From contig NZ_BMPB01000001.1 of NCBI RefSeq assembly GCF_014647375.1, forward strand, positions 62,001 through 126,000: a stretch of DNA of 64,000 bases, read 5' to 3'. Source of the DNA: Parabacteroides faecis. Its GTDB lineage: Bacteria > Bacteroidota > Bacteroidia > Bacteroidales > Tannerellaceae. The position numbers were made by a program, and so were the translations under genes. Shown here piece by piece: positions 52,346-61,504 of this stretch. How positions within the stretch are numbered: the stretch's first letter is position 1; the number at the start of each line of letters is the position of its first letter. Under the pieces are notes generated by a model. The model had not been told where the DNA came from. It saw only the letters and a program-made list of their open reading frames with translations, and did not search any database.

Positions 52346-54640
52346 TTATTTTTGTGAAAGAGAGAAAGGGCGGTCGCTCAGTGCAGTACCTCGGTTCTTT
52401 TCCGGCTGGTTGCTCATTTCCAATTTGAGAACACCGCCATTGGTTATATCACTATATTTGATAAAGTTGCGCGTATGATTATTGCCGTTCAGGCTCGCAC
52501 TTCGGATATAGACATTATCTTTACTATTGTTATTAGCCTCTATTATGAATTTATTTCCATTTTCCAAAGTAATTGTTGCCTTTGAGAATTTGGGACTCCC
52601 TAATACATATTCATCTGTTCCCGGGCAAACACTGTAAATACCTAAAGCACTTAGTACATACCAGGAAGACATGCCACCCTGATCTTCATCGCCGGGATAA
52701 CCATTCTCCGTCCCATTATACAAACGGTCCATCACCTGACGAATCCAGTATTGGGTTTTCCATGGCTGACCAGCATAATTATAGAGGTAAATCATATGTT
52801 GAATAGGTTGATTCCCTTGTGCGTACTGTCCCATCTTTGCTAATTCCATCTCCAGCATTTCATGTATTTTCGTGCCATAAGTACCATATTTTATCGTATT
52901 AGGTACAGAAAATACAGAATCGATCTTTGCTACAAACTTTTCGTCCCCCCCCATCAGAGCTATCAGCCCTTTTACATCATGAAATACAGACCAGGTGTAA
53001 TGCCAGGCATTTCCTTCACAGTATGGACCGCCCCATTCGTACGGATCGAAATCGGCCCAGGAACCGTCAATCTTTCGTCCGCGCATGAATCCGACTGAAG
53101 GGTCGTATACATTCTTGTAATTATACATTTGTTTACCGAATATATCCTGGTAAAATTTGTTTCCTGTCATTTTAGCCAACTGATAACCACAGAAATCATC
53201 ATAGGCATATTCCAATGTCTGTGCTGTTGAACCCATGGATTCCGGATAAGGGATATAACCGATCTGATAATATTCTTTCCAGAGAAAACGTCCGTTGGCT
53301 CCCCCCCAAGGACCTTTGTTCATCGCTTCGTGTGCATAAGCTTTCAGAGCTTGTTCAGGATCGAAAGTTCTGATTCCTTTTGCCCAGGCATCGGCAAGCA
53401 AAGAAATAGCATGGTTACCAATCATACCGCCGGTTTCACTGGGTGCTGACCAGGATGGTAACCAGCCACATTGTTCTTGTGCGTCAAGCAATGCTTGCAT
53501 ATAGCGTCCTTGCATGGTTGGATGGAGAATGTTCGTCAGAGGGAACTGGGAACGGAATGTATCCCAAAAGCCGTTGTCTGTGAACATATATCCATCGTGA
53601 ATCTTAGAATCGTAAGGGCTGAAATAGTAAGGTTCTCCATTCTCTTTTTCTTCATAGAATTTGTGAGAGAAGAGATTGGCACGGAACATACAAGAGTAAA
53701 ATGTAGTCATATCTTCTTCTGTACCACCTTCTACCAATACACGATTTAACAAAGTATTCCATTCGTTCCTTGCAGCCTTTTTCGTATCTTCCAGCGATTT
53801 GTGATTCCCTAATTCACGTTGCAACGTAACCATAGCCTGTTCATGGCTAATATAAGAAGAGGTAACTTTAACCTGCACTTTTACTCCTTGCTTGAACTGG
53901 ACATAAGCACCAACACCCGCACCGGAAGCAGCTAACTGACCACTTACTGTTTGATTGTCTTTATTATTCCATGTTCCGTATGCCGTAAAAGGTTTATCGA
54001 ACTGGATAACAAAATAGTTCATGAACTCTTTCGGTACAAATGCACCATTGTTCACATAACCGGTAATTCGTTTGTTTTTCGGGTCTATCTTTACATCACT
54101 CATTTTCGTATAACCATCCAGAACTACATAAGCATCACCTGTAGAAGGATAGGAAAAGCGAAAATGGACAGAACGAGTTGTCGGAGACATTTCTGTAGTT
54201 ATGCCATTATCAAATTTAACCTTATAGTAATGCGGACTACCTACCTCATTTTCGTGTTTGAAAGATAAAGCACGTTCTTCTTCACCAACAACCAGCTTTC
54301 CTAATACCGGCATTAAAGAGAATACGCCATAATCCCCCACCCACGGGCTACATTGATGAGTTTCCTGAAATCCACGTATAGTAGTAGCAGTATATTTATA
54401 TTTCCATCCGTCTCCATTTTTACCTGTCTGTGGCGACCAGGCATGCATAGGATATGGTACGGCTGTTGTGGGATAGGTATTTCCCCAGCTAAGTTCATAA
54501 GTAGAGTTTGTTCCTTGCAATGTATTGACATATTTTACCAGATCTTTCTGTGCCGATACTTGCGAGGATATGCTTATTCCTGCAATCAATATGAGTGCTG
54601 TAAATAATCTTTTGATATTGGATTTGTTGTTTTTATTCAT
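52346..54640 (-). CDS. GH92 family alpha-mannosidase (operon E, second GH92)
   Basis: This 764-residue protein has a Sec signal (LIAGISISSQVSAQ) and no lipobox. GH92 markers are the N-terminal YVNTLQGTNSTYELSWGNTY with VPYPMHAWSP, DTFRSQFPLTN, the acid motif YCEGNAWHYTW (E542), and GDEDQGGMSSWYVLSALGIY. The N-terminal block differs from the usual NPFIGT type, pointing to a distinct GH92 subgroup. It lies between the esterase and GH2 genes. It should trim alpha-linked mannose from the operon E glycan in the periplasm; the linkage is not readable. Confidence 0.94.
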   Translation of the reverse strand: MNKNNKSNIKRLFTALILIAGISISSQVSAQKDLVKYVNTLQGTNSTYELSWGNTYPTTAVPYPMHAWSPQTGKNGDGWKYKYTATTIRGFQETHQCSPWVGDYGVFSLMPVLGKLVVGEEERALSFKHENEVGSPHYYKVKFDNGITTEMSPTTRSVHFRFSYPSTGDAYVVLDGYTKMSDVKIDPKNKRITGYVNNGAFVPKEFMNYFVIQFDKPFTAYGTWNNKDNQTVSGQLAASGAGVGAYVQFKQGVKVQVKVTSSYISHEQAMVTLQRELGNHKSLEDTKKAARNEWNTLLNRVLVEGGTEEDMTTFYSCMFRANLFSHKFYEEKENGEPYYFSPYDSKIHDGYMFTDNGFWDTFRSQFPLTNILHPTMQGRYMQALLDAQEQCGWLPSWSAPSETGGMIGNHAISLLADAWAKGIRTFDPEQALKAYAHEAMNKGPWGGANGRFLWKEYYQIGYIPYPESMGSTAQTLEYAYDDFCGYQLAKMTGNKFYQDIFGKQMYNYKNVYDPSVGFMRGRKIDGSWADFDPYEWGGPYCEGNAWHYTWSVFHDVKGLIALMGGDEKFVAKIDSVFSVPNTIKYGTYGTKIHEMLEMELAKMGQYAQGNQPIQHMIYLYNYAGQPWKTQYWIRQVMDRLYNGTENGYPGDEDQGGMSSWYVLSALGIYSVCPGTDEYVLGSPKFSKATITLENGNKFIIEANNNSKDNVYIRSASLNGNNHTRNFIKYSDITNGGVLKLEMSNQPEKNRGTALSDRPFSLSQK

Positions 54641-54679
54641 TTCGTATAGTTTGATTTTATTAATTATTACATGACCTGT

Positions 54680-56620
54680 TTATTTTTCAGTGAGACCTTT
54701 CCATGAATCCGTACGAAACGGAGAAGCGAGCAGTCCGTCACTATTTACCAGGTTATTGTCTGCCGGATTATTAGACCATCCATAACGGACTGCGACCGGT
54801 TCTTTGATTTCATCGTTGAAGACAATAACTTTCCCATCATGTATATAGGCCTGTGCCCATACAAATTTCCGGTCTGATCCGGCAATAGTAAAACCGTTGA
54901 TATAGCTATATCTATTTTTATCACTGGTCGATAATCCTTTACCGACATTGGAGAAAGAAAGTATGATTTTATTTCCTTCCTTTTTCATTGACTCAAATAC
55001 AGGACCGGCTCCCAAAACATCTTGCCCATAAGCAATTTTCAAGGCATTCTGAGCCAACCGCTTACCTACATCCTGTTTGTTTCTTGGATGAATGTCAAAA
55101 GCCTCCCCTATATCGGTAATTACAGCTTGTCCGGTTTTGTGCAAGCGTAAAGTCATATTTTGTGCTTCACGTAACTCAGCCCATTCACTTTCCTGAGGTT
55201 GTGCCTCTATAGCCATAAAGTTAGCTAACTGAACCCAGATAAAAGGGAACTCGTACCCCCATTGTTTACGCCAGTCATTAATCATTAGCGGAAACAATGA
55301 ACGATATTGCCAGGCATGAGCAGCGTTATTTTCACCTTGATACCAAATTACCCCTTTAATGTTGTAACCGACCAAGGGACGTATCATGCCATTGTAAAGC
55401 AAAGACGAAAAGCTGTTAGGTCCGGAACCTGTGTTTGAAAAACCATAGGATGAACTAAGAACAGATGGTTTGTAACTCCATTCTCCCGCTAAAGGATATT
55501 TACGTCCAGCGACTTCCAGAAAAACCTCCTCATCTTTTGCAGACATGCCACCGATAGTACCTGTATCTGTCATACGCAAGGTAATTATGTTTTTTCCACT
55601 TTTCAATATACCGTCTTTAATGTGGTAGTTTCTGTTTGCAAACCAGAAATCAGTTCTTCCGACCTCAACACCATTCACATAGGTAATATCTCCGTCATCA
55701 ATACCCCCCAACTGGATGTGGCCTTCCAAGCCGGCAGTTTCATCCGGCAAGTCAATCTCTGTTCTGAACCAGACTACCCCATCTTCATTTTTCAAATCAC
55801 CGGACCAGATAGATGGGATATGAACCTTTTTCCAATCGGTCGTTTTCATAGTAGGAGCATACCATTTTTCGATCAATCCTTTATCTTTTTCCAGAGCCTT
55901 TTTGAAGCGTTCGATATCTTGCATAGAATAACCTAATGCTTTTTCCAACGTTTTACCTTTATAAGAGGCGTATACAGGGTTCTCCATAGCGGCCTCCCAA
56001 CTTGTCCAGGTTTCAATATCGGTACCTCCCCAGGAAGAATGGATTAACCCGACAGGGACATCCAACTCTTTCTCTAAAGCTTGTCCGAAGAAATAAGCGA
56101 CAGCAGAGAATGTAGGGCTTGTCAATGGGTTACATTCTTCCCATGAAGTTTCTTGTATATCGTCGCACTCATTCGTTTGTATCGTTTTAGGAACTGTAAG
56201 TAAACGGATTTGCTTATTTTCCGACTGTCGAATAGCCTCTTCCGCATTATGTGCTCCACTCAGATTAAATTCCATATTGGATTGCCCGCTACACAACCAG
56301 ACATCTCCAATCAGAATATTATCTAATGCAATAGTATTATCATGGCCTTTCACCGTCATACTAAAAGGACCTCCATATCTCATAGAGGGTAGTTCTACCT
56401 GCCAGCGACCATGCTGATCTGCTTTTGCCGTTATACTCGTTCCGTTGAATGAAACAGTAACGGTTTCTTTTTTATCCGCTTTTCCCCAGATATGAATAGG
56501 CATATCCCGTTGAAGTACCATATTATCGGAGAAGAAATGCGGCAGGCTGACAGTAGCCTGCATAAAGCTGCTGAACAATAAGCCTACAGCTAATAATGAT
56601 GGTTTGATAATCTTTCTCAT
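54680..56620 (-). CDS. Sialate O-acetylesterase-like SGNH esterase (operon E)
   Basis: This 646-residue secreted protein (signal VGLLFSSFMQA) is of the sialate O-acetylesterase type. An N-terminal sandwich (VSLPHFFSDNMVLQRDMPIH) leads to the nucleophile block WLCSGQSNMEF, where S114 is the likely catalytic Ser. VPVGLIHSSWGGTDIETWTS and GVIWYQGENNAAHAWQYR are further family blocks. A beta-sandwich insert at about residues 250-390 is of the GH2 jelly-roll kind. The family removes O-acetyl groups from sialic acid or other sugars. No sialidase or sialic acid catabolic gene lies in the window, so the true substrate may be another acetylated sugar of the mannose-rich glycan. It lies 24 bp after a GH92 gene. 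Confidence 0.88.
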   Translation of the reverse strand: MRKIIKPSLLAVGLLFSSFMQATVSLPHFFSDNMVLQRDMPIHIWGKADKKETVTVSFNGTSITAKADQHGRWQVELPSMRYGGPFSMTVKGHDNTIALDNILIGDVWLCSGQSNMEFNLSGAHNAEEAIRQSENKQIRLLTVPKTIQTNECDDIQETSWEECNPLTSPTFSAVAYFFGQALEKELDVPVGLIHSSWGGTDIETWTSWEAAMENPVYASYKGKTLEKALGYSMQDIERFKKALEKDKGLIEKWYAPTMKTTDWKKVHIPSIWSGDLKNEDGVVWFRTEIDLPDETAGLEGHIQLGGIDDGDITYVNGVEVGRTDFWFANRNYHIKDGILKSGKNIITLRMTDTGTIGGMSAKDEEVFLEVAGRKYPLAGEWSYKPSVLSSSYGFSNTGSGPNSFSSLLYNGMIRPLVGYNIKGVIWYQGENNAAHAWQYRSLFPLMINDWRKQWGYEFPFIWVQLANFMAIEAQPQESEWAELREAQNMTLRLHKTGQAVITDIGEAFDIHPRNKQDVGKRLAQNALKIAYGQDVLGAGPVFESMKKEGNKIILSFSNVGKGLSTSDKNRYSYINGFTIAGSDRKFVWAQAYIHDGKVIVFNDEIKEPVAVRYGWSNNPADNNLVNSDGLLASPFRTDSWKGLTEK

Positions 56621-56644
56621 ATTTATCGTTTATGTTATTTGTTG

Positions 56645-58960
56645 CTAATTTATTCCCCATTCTTGATTAGGAGCAGCTCCTACTTCTATTTCTAAAGCTC
56701 CTCCTGCTATTATTTCCTGATAGTCGATGTGGCACTTTGTATATGTTTTGCCATTTAACCGTGCGGATTGGATGTACACGTTTTCAGGTGAATTATTCCG
56801 CACCTGAATTGTAAACGTTTTACCTTTCCCAACCTGTATGACAATATGATCAAATAATGGCGTTGTAATTTCAAAACGAGTTTCTCCAGGGCAGACTGGA
56901 TGAATGCCGCAAGCAGTCAATACATACCAGGCAGACATTTGGCCAACATCTTCATTTCCAACTAATCCTTCGACAGCATTTTTATAGGCTTTTTCGCAGA
57001 TAAAACGACTCCATTTCTGAGTTTTCCAGGGCTCTCCCAGACGATTGTACAGGAGGGGAACATGATGTACCGGTTCATTTGCATGGTTATAATAACTGTT
57101 CCACAAAAAATCGGGAGGTGTTTTTTCAAACATATTATCGAGATCTGTAATCACAACGCCTCTTCCTCCTTTTAAGGTAACCAAACCCTCGATATCATGT
57201 GGAACAAACCAACCTTGTTGTAATTCGTTACATTCCATGCAGCCATACCATTCCTGTAAACATCCTTCTTTCGGCCATGCAACAAAAGAGCCGTCTTCTT
57301 GCCGGGGGCGAAAGCTTTTCTTTTCAGGATCATAGATGTTGCGGTATGCCTGCGAACGTTTACGATACTTCTCCTGGTCCTCCTTTTTCCGGAGCTGACG
57401 CGCCAATTCCGACAGACACCATTCTGTATATCCGTATTCCAATGTTTTGGATATTCCTATTGGGTCTGGTGTATATCCCAGTTCCCCGTTCCCAAATTTT
57501 TCAGAAGAGTTAACGGCATATTGGTAGGCCTTTTCTATATCATATTTCCGGATACCTTTCGCATAAGCATCTGCCAATACTGAAATGGCCGGATTACCCA
57601 ACATACACCCGCTATAAGCATTCAATAATTCCCAACGTTCGTAATATTCCTTTCCACTTTGTTCTGCTAACACAATTAATGAATTTAATAAATCATCAAT
57701 TAATTGTGGATTGATAATCGTCTGTAAAGGCATCTGGCTACGGAAAACATCCCATCCACTGAATATAGTCCGTTTGGTAAATGAATCGGAAATATAAACT
57801 TTTCCATCTGCTCCCGGATATTCTCCATTTACGTCGGAAAAAATACGGGGATCAATCATTGTATGGTAAAGTGAAGTATAGAAAATTGTCTTTTGCTCTT
57901 CGTTTTTACCTTCTACTGAAATTTTATCTAATGCCTTATCCCATAAAATACGACTATTATCATATACCTGACTAAAATCCCAATCCTGTATTTCAGCTTT
58001 CAGATTCTTTTCAGCGCCTTCAGGGCTGGTAAAAGAAATCCCTGCCTTCAACAATATCTGTTCATCCTTTTGCGTTTCAAACTCGGAGTAAAAACCCAGA
58101 TGTTTCCCTTTAAATTCTTTTACGCCCGGTATAATTTTTGCATCAGCAATCAATTGCTGATATGCATCACTTTCTATGTTTTCCCTTTTGCGGGGTTGAT
58201 CATCGGGTATATCGGCACTCCATACTCCATAGTTTTTTAACGGTTTGGAGAACTGAGCATAAAAGTATACGGTATAATTTGCTTTCCCTTCTCCATTACC
58301 CCAGCCTCCGCCATCCGGCGTACATATCATTTTTCCGGCAATTGTATGTTTATCCAACACCTCCACTTCCTGCCAGGTAGAGGTTCCGCCTACACGGTGC
58401 GCCAGGTCGATCTGGATACGCGACTGCTTACCAGCAGGGAAAGTAAAACGAAGCATTCCGCTATGTGGAGCGGCTGTTGCTTCCGTACGAATATTATAAT
58501 CGCTTAGAAGAACCGAATAATATCCCGCTTTTGCCTGTTCTGATTTTTTATCATAACGGGAACGGTAACCTGCATCCGGATTATCCGGTTTACCGGAATT
58601 AGTTTTCAATGGTCCGGTAGTAGGCATTACCAGAAAGTTTCCCAGATCCCCGAACCAGCCAACCCCACTCATTTGGGTGAAGGCAAAGCCTTCGATGCTC
58701 TTATGTTCATAACTATATCCTGAACCGTTATCTCCTCCGGTAATCGTGTTGGGACTTACCTGAACCATACCATAAGGAGTCGTTGCCCCCGGAAAAGTTT
58801 TTCCTAGCCCATGATAAGCTCCCGCCGCATCTACATTCGTACTAGCCCCGACAAACGGGTTGACATAATCCGATAGATGCAAAGATATTTCCGCCTGGTT
58901 GGCTACAGAGTTACAACCGACCAATGCGGTACTGACTAGAATACCTAATAGTTTATACAT
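56645..58960 (-). CDS. GH92 family alpha-mannosidase, divergent acid motif, lipoprotein (operon E)
   Basis: This 771-residue lipoprotein has the lipobox LVGC (STALVGCNSV). GH92 markers are YVNPFVGASTNVDAAGA, TPYGMVQVSPNT, DVFRSQMPLQ and GNEDVGQMSAWYVLTACGIH. The catalytic-acid segment reads MECNELQQGWFVPHDIEG where the other two GH92 proteins here have CEGNAWQ or CEGNAWH; the Glu is kept but its surroundings differ. This suggests a different linkage or aglycone. It lies 17 bp after the GH38-like gene. Together with the second GH92 it gives operon E two alpha-mannosidases that probably attack different bonds. Confidence 0.93.
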   Translation of the reverse strand: MYKLLGILVSTALVGCNSVANQAEISLHLSDYVNPFVGASTNVDAAGAYHGLGKTFPGATTPYGMVQVSPNTITGGDNGSGYSYEHKSIEGFAFTQMSGVGWFGDLGNFLVMPTTGPLKTNSGKPDNPDAGYRSRYDKKSEQAKAGYYSVLLSDYNIRTEATAAPHSGMLRFTFPAGKQSRIQIDLAHRVGGTSTWQEVEVLDKHTIAGKMICTPDGGGWGNGEGKANYTVYFYAQFSKPLKNYGVWSADIPDDQPRKRENIESDAYQQLIADAKIIPGVKEFKGKHLGFYSEFETQKDEQILLKAGISFTSPEGAEKNLKAEIQDWDFSQVYDNSRILWDKALDKISVEGKNEEQKTIFYTSLYHTMIDPRIFSDVNGEYPGADGKVYISDSFTKRTIFSGWDVFRSQMPLQTIINPQLIDDLLNSLIVLAEQSGKEYYERWELLNAYSGCMLGNPAISVLADAYAKGIRKYDIEKAYQYAVNSSEKFGNGELGYTPDPIGISKTLEYGYTEWCLSELARQLRKKEDQEKYRKRSQAYRNIYDPEKKSFRPRQEDGSFVAWPKEGCLQEWYGCMECNELQQGWFVPHDIEGLVTLKGGRGVVITDLDNMFEKTPPDFLWNSYYNHANEPVHHVPLLYNRLGEPWKTQKWSRFICEKAYKNAVEGLVGNEDVGQMSAWYVLTACGIHPVCPGETRFEITTPLFDHIVIQVGKGKTFTIQVRNNSPENVYIQSARLNGKTYTKCHIDYQEIIAGGALEIEVGAAPNQEWGIN

Positions 58961-58977
58961 CTGAAGGTCTATTTTTA

Positions 58978-61476
58978 TTATTGTTTAATTCTGAATGTCT
59001 TAATCCCGAATTGAGGAATATCAAAAGACAAAATCTGCCGGTTCTTATCTTTCCGGTAAGAATAATCTTTTATCTTTTCATTTTCCAGATTTATTTCTTC
59101 AACAGAAGCCGGAATAAACGGTAGTATAAAGGATTTCATTCCGCTTGTCCCCTCATTATAAAGACGGACAATCAAATTATCCCCGTCGTAATAAGCAGTA
59201 CTCAAAAGTAAATCCTTATCCGGTATACTTAATAAAGAAGCAGATGGTTTATCCGAAGTCGCATACAAGGCAACCAATGGTTCTCCCCTTCTGGCATTTT
59301 CAAAAGATATATGGGCTTCATTCCACATACCTCTATGAGGTAGAAAGCTGTAATTGATTTCCGTCTGTTCCTTTATGGCATAATCCCGCCCCCACAGTCC
59401 TCCACCAGAATACTGGACAGTCAGTCCCAACGGATAGTCTTCTCCATGCAAATAGCTGGTTGTATGGTCTGTAAATAGACAGAAAGCCTGATCATTCTGT
59501 TTGTCGTACAAATCCACCCAATTCAGGATGACATTATTCTTTATACTGTCCCAACGATTGAAAAAAGTATTTTTCAATTTACTTTCGCAGACATCGAAGG
59601 GTGCATTTTTGTAAACCTGCTTATGACCCGGAAGAACGGGGAAAAGCAGATGTAATTTATAACGATCATCATAATAAGTCTTACGAGATTCCTGCATTTT
59701 GCTGGTTTCTTTCCGTTCTCCAATCCTGGTATTACCTTGCCAACTAATTATCAAACGACAATCAATCCGGGGGTCTCCTTTCTTTAATGTCAAATATTGT
59801 GTAAACGGATGTCGTCCTATTTTCCCTTTGATGGAAACAGTCGTTATCAGAGCCCCATCCACTTCTACAGATACATTGGCCGGAGTTGAGGAGGAAGATA
59901 AAAAGCCTCCTTCTTCATAAAAGTTACCACGCAGCTCGTTGAAAGCATAACCTGCCTGATTGTCTATCCATTCTTTCTTTTCTTTTTTACTGTAGAGAGA
60001 TGTGATTGTACCACCTTTTTCCGGGTCAATTTCTATCCGATACAAATCATTCTCTACAAGTAAGTGGTTATTTGCTAACCTTTTGGTTTGTATCTCTTTA
60101 CTCTTTGAAACCTTACCTTCTTTCAGGGAAAAAGAAGTATATCCCATTGCGGGGACATCCGCCATAAATACGATTTCATTTTTTGATATTTTCTGATAAG
60201 GAACCGTTTTACCAGAAATATTTTTCACAACAAATGGAATGGAAGTCCAGGGAGTATTTAATTTACAATGGACTAACTCCTTACGATTTATTCCAGCCGT
60301 ATTATATATTTGTATCGTTGAGTCATCTCTTTGTTGGGGAGCAATCAGCTGATCACATATGTTATTACTTTCAGTTGTATATAAACGTACGTTCTCCGCC
60401 CAGGTTTTTCCAGTACTTCCCATGTTATTGTAAGGTACAATCCAGCAATCGTGATGTTGTGACATCAATAAGTTACGCCATGCCCTGTCGAGCGCTTTAT
60501 TATCCCAGGCTTTCCGATCGTAAAACCTCTGTAGAGTAGCTATTTTTTCGGTCTGTATCAGTTTTTGTTCGGTAACTCGTATTTCCTGCGACAGCTTTTG
60601 GAGCACCTGGCTTCCCCACATCAAAGAAACCAGCACATCCTCCTGGCTGACTCTCCAGTCCTTAGCAGGAAGTCTGTCTGTTACCTTGTTTAAATAATCA
60701 GTCCATAGAGTATAAGTTCCGGAAGATTTTTCAGGGGCTCCGAGCCAAGGTCCGTTTTTCCATCCGGCATCCTGATAACACATACCTATCGGATATGCTA
60801 TACCACCTTCTTTACAGGCATTCAGGTATTTGGAGGAATTGTTCCATGCGGTTGTCTGCCAAGTGGAGTTATCTTCCAGTTTTTCCACACTATAACGGGG
60901 AATGGTCAGCATTTGAGTATTGTCCGGACCGATCCAGTTCACTAAGTCATCTCCGTAAGCTATCATATATCCTCCATAGCAAGTATCCGGGTTCTTCAAT
61001 ACAGCATACCGGAAACCAAACAAACGGAGTATTTGTGGCAACGCACTGGTGAAGCAGGGCTCTTCCACGGCATATGTGTGGAATGAAAGTGTAGGAAAAT
61101 GAACCCTCAACAGGTTCATACCATAAGAAAACTGCCGTATCAGGCTTTCCCCCGAGATATTGTAACAATAAGGTTGTGAATAGGTGGGGTTAGTGAATTC
61201 AATAAGCCGTCCGTCTTCTTTCGCCAGGAATTGTTGAAACTCTCTATATGTATCCGGTACCCAAACTTTAACAGAGTCAAATGTTTCCGGTTCCAATTCC
61301 AGATTAATCCGCCAGCCCGGATATTCTTTCAGTTTATCCATCATGAATGCAGTTTGCCATTTAGGGTAATGTCCGAACACACCTCCGTGATATCCGTCGG
61401 CAAAATAGACAGACTGGGCATGTAATCCTCCTAACCCTATCAGGGTAATAAGTGATGATACGATTTGCTTTCTCAT
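58978..61476 (-). CDS. GH38-like alpha-mannosidase with divergent N-terminal motif (operon E)
   Basis: This 832-residue secreted protein has a signal ending GGLHAQ. The N-terminal domain starts YFADGYHGGVFGHYP (residues 24-38). The C-terminal beta domains (LLVENDLYRIEIDPEKGGTI near residue 455) and LMSQHHDCWIVPYN near residue 340 resemble GH38, whose enzymes usually have HHDAITGT there. Classical GH38 begins with an H-x-D zinc pair and has a D-P-F-G nucleophile segment; here I see GYHGG and EEPCFTSALPQI instead. It therefore belongs to a GH38-related branch with changed active-site wording. Alpha-mannosidase activity is the best guess given two GH92 neighbours. Confidence 0.75.
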   Translation of the reverse strand: MRKQIVSSLITLIGLGGLHAQSVYFADGYHGGVFGHYPKWQTAFMMDKLKEYPGWRINLELEPETFDSVKVWVPDTYREFQQFLAKEDGRLIEFTNPTYSQPYCYNISGESLIRQFSYGMNLLRVHFPTLSFHTYAVEEPCFTSALPQILRLFGFRYAVLKNPDTCYGGYMIAYGDDLVNWIGPDNTQMLTIPRYSVEKLEDNSTWQTTAWNNSSKYLNACKEGGIAYPIGMCYQDAGWKNGPWLGAPEKSSGTYTLWTDYLNKVTDRLPAKDWRVSQEDVLVSLMWGSQVLQKLSQEIRVTEQKLIQTEKIATLQRFYDRKAWDNKALDRAWRNLLMSQHHDCWIVPYNNMGSTGKTWAENVRLYTTESNNICDQLIAPQQRDDSTIQIYNTAGINRKELVHCKLNTPWTSIPFVVKNISGKTVPYQKISKNEIVFMADVPAMGYTSFSLKEGKVSKSKEIQTKRLANNHLLVENDLYRIEIDPEKGGTITSLYSKKEKKEWIDNQAGYAFNELRGNFYEEGGFLSSSSTPANVSVEVDGALITTVSIKGKIGRHPFTQYLTLKKGDPRIDCRLIISWQGNTRIGERKETSKMQESRKTYYDDRYKLHLLFPVLPGHKQVYKNAPFDVCESKLKNTFFNRWDSIKNNVILNWVDLYDKQNDQAFCLFTDHTTSYLHGEDYPLGLTVQYSGGGLWGRDYAIKEQTEINYSFLPHRGMWNEAHISFENARRGEPLVALYATSDKPSASLLSIPDKDLLLSTAYYDGDNLIVRLYNEGTSGMKSFILPFIPASVEEINLENEKIKDYSYRKDKNRQILSFDIPQFGIKTFRIKQ

Positions 61477-61504
61477 GGTACTAACTGTTGGTCTGTTTTC
61501 ACTT

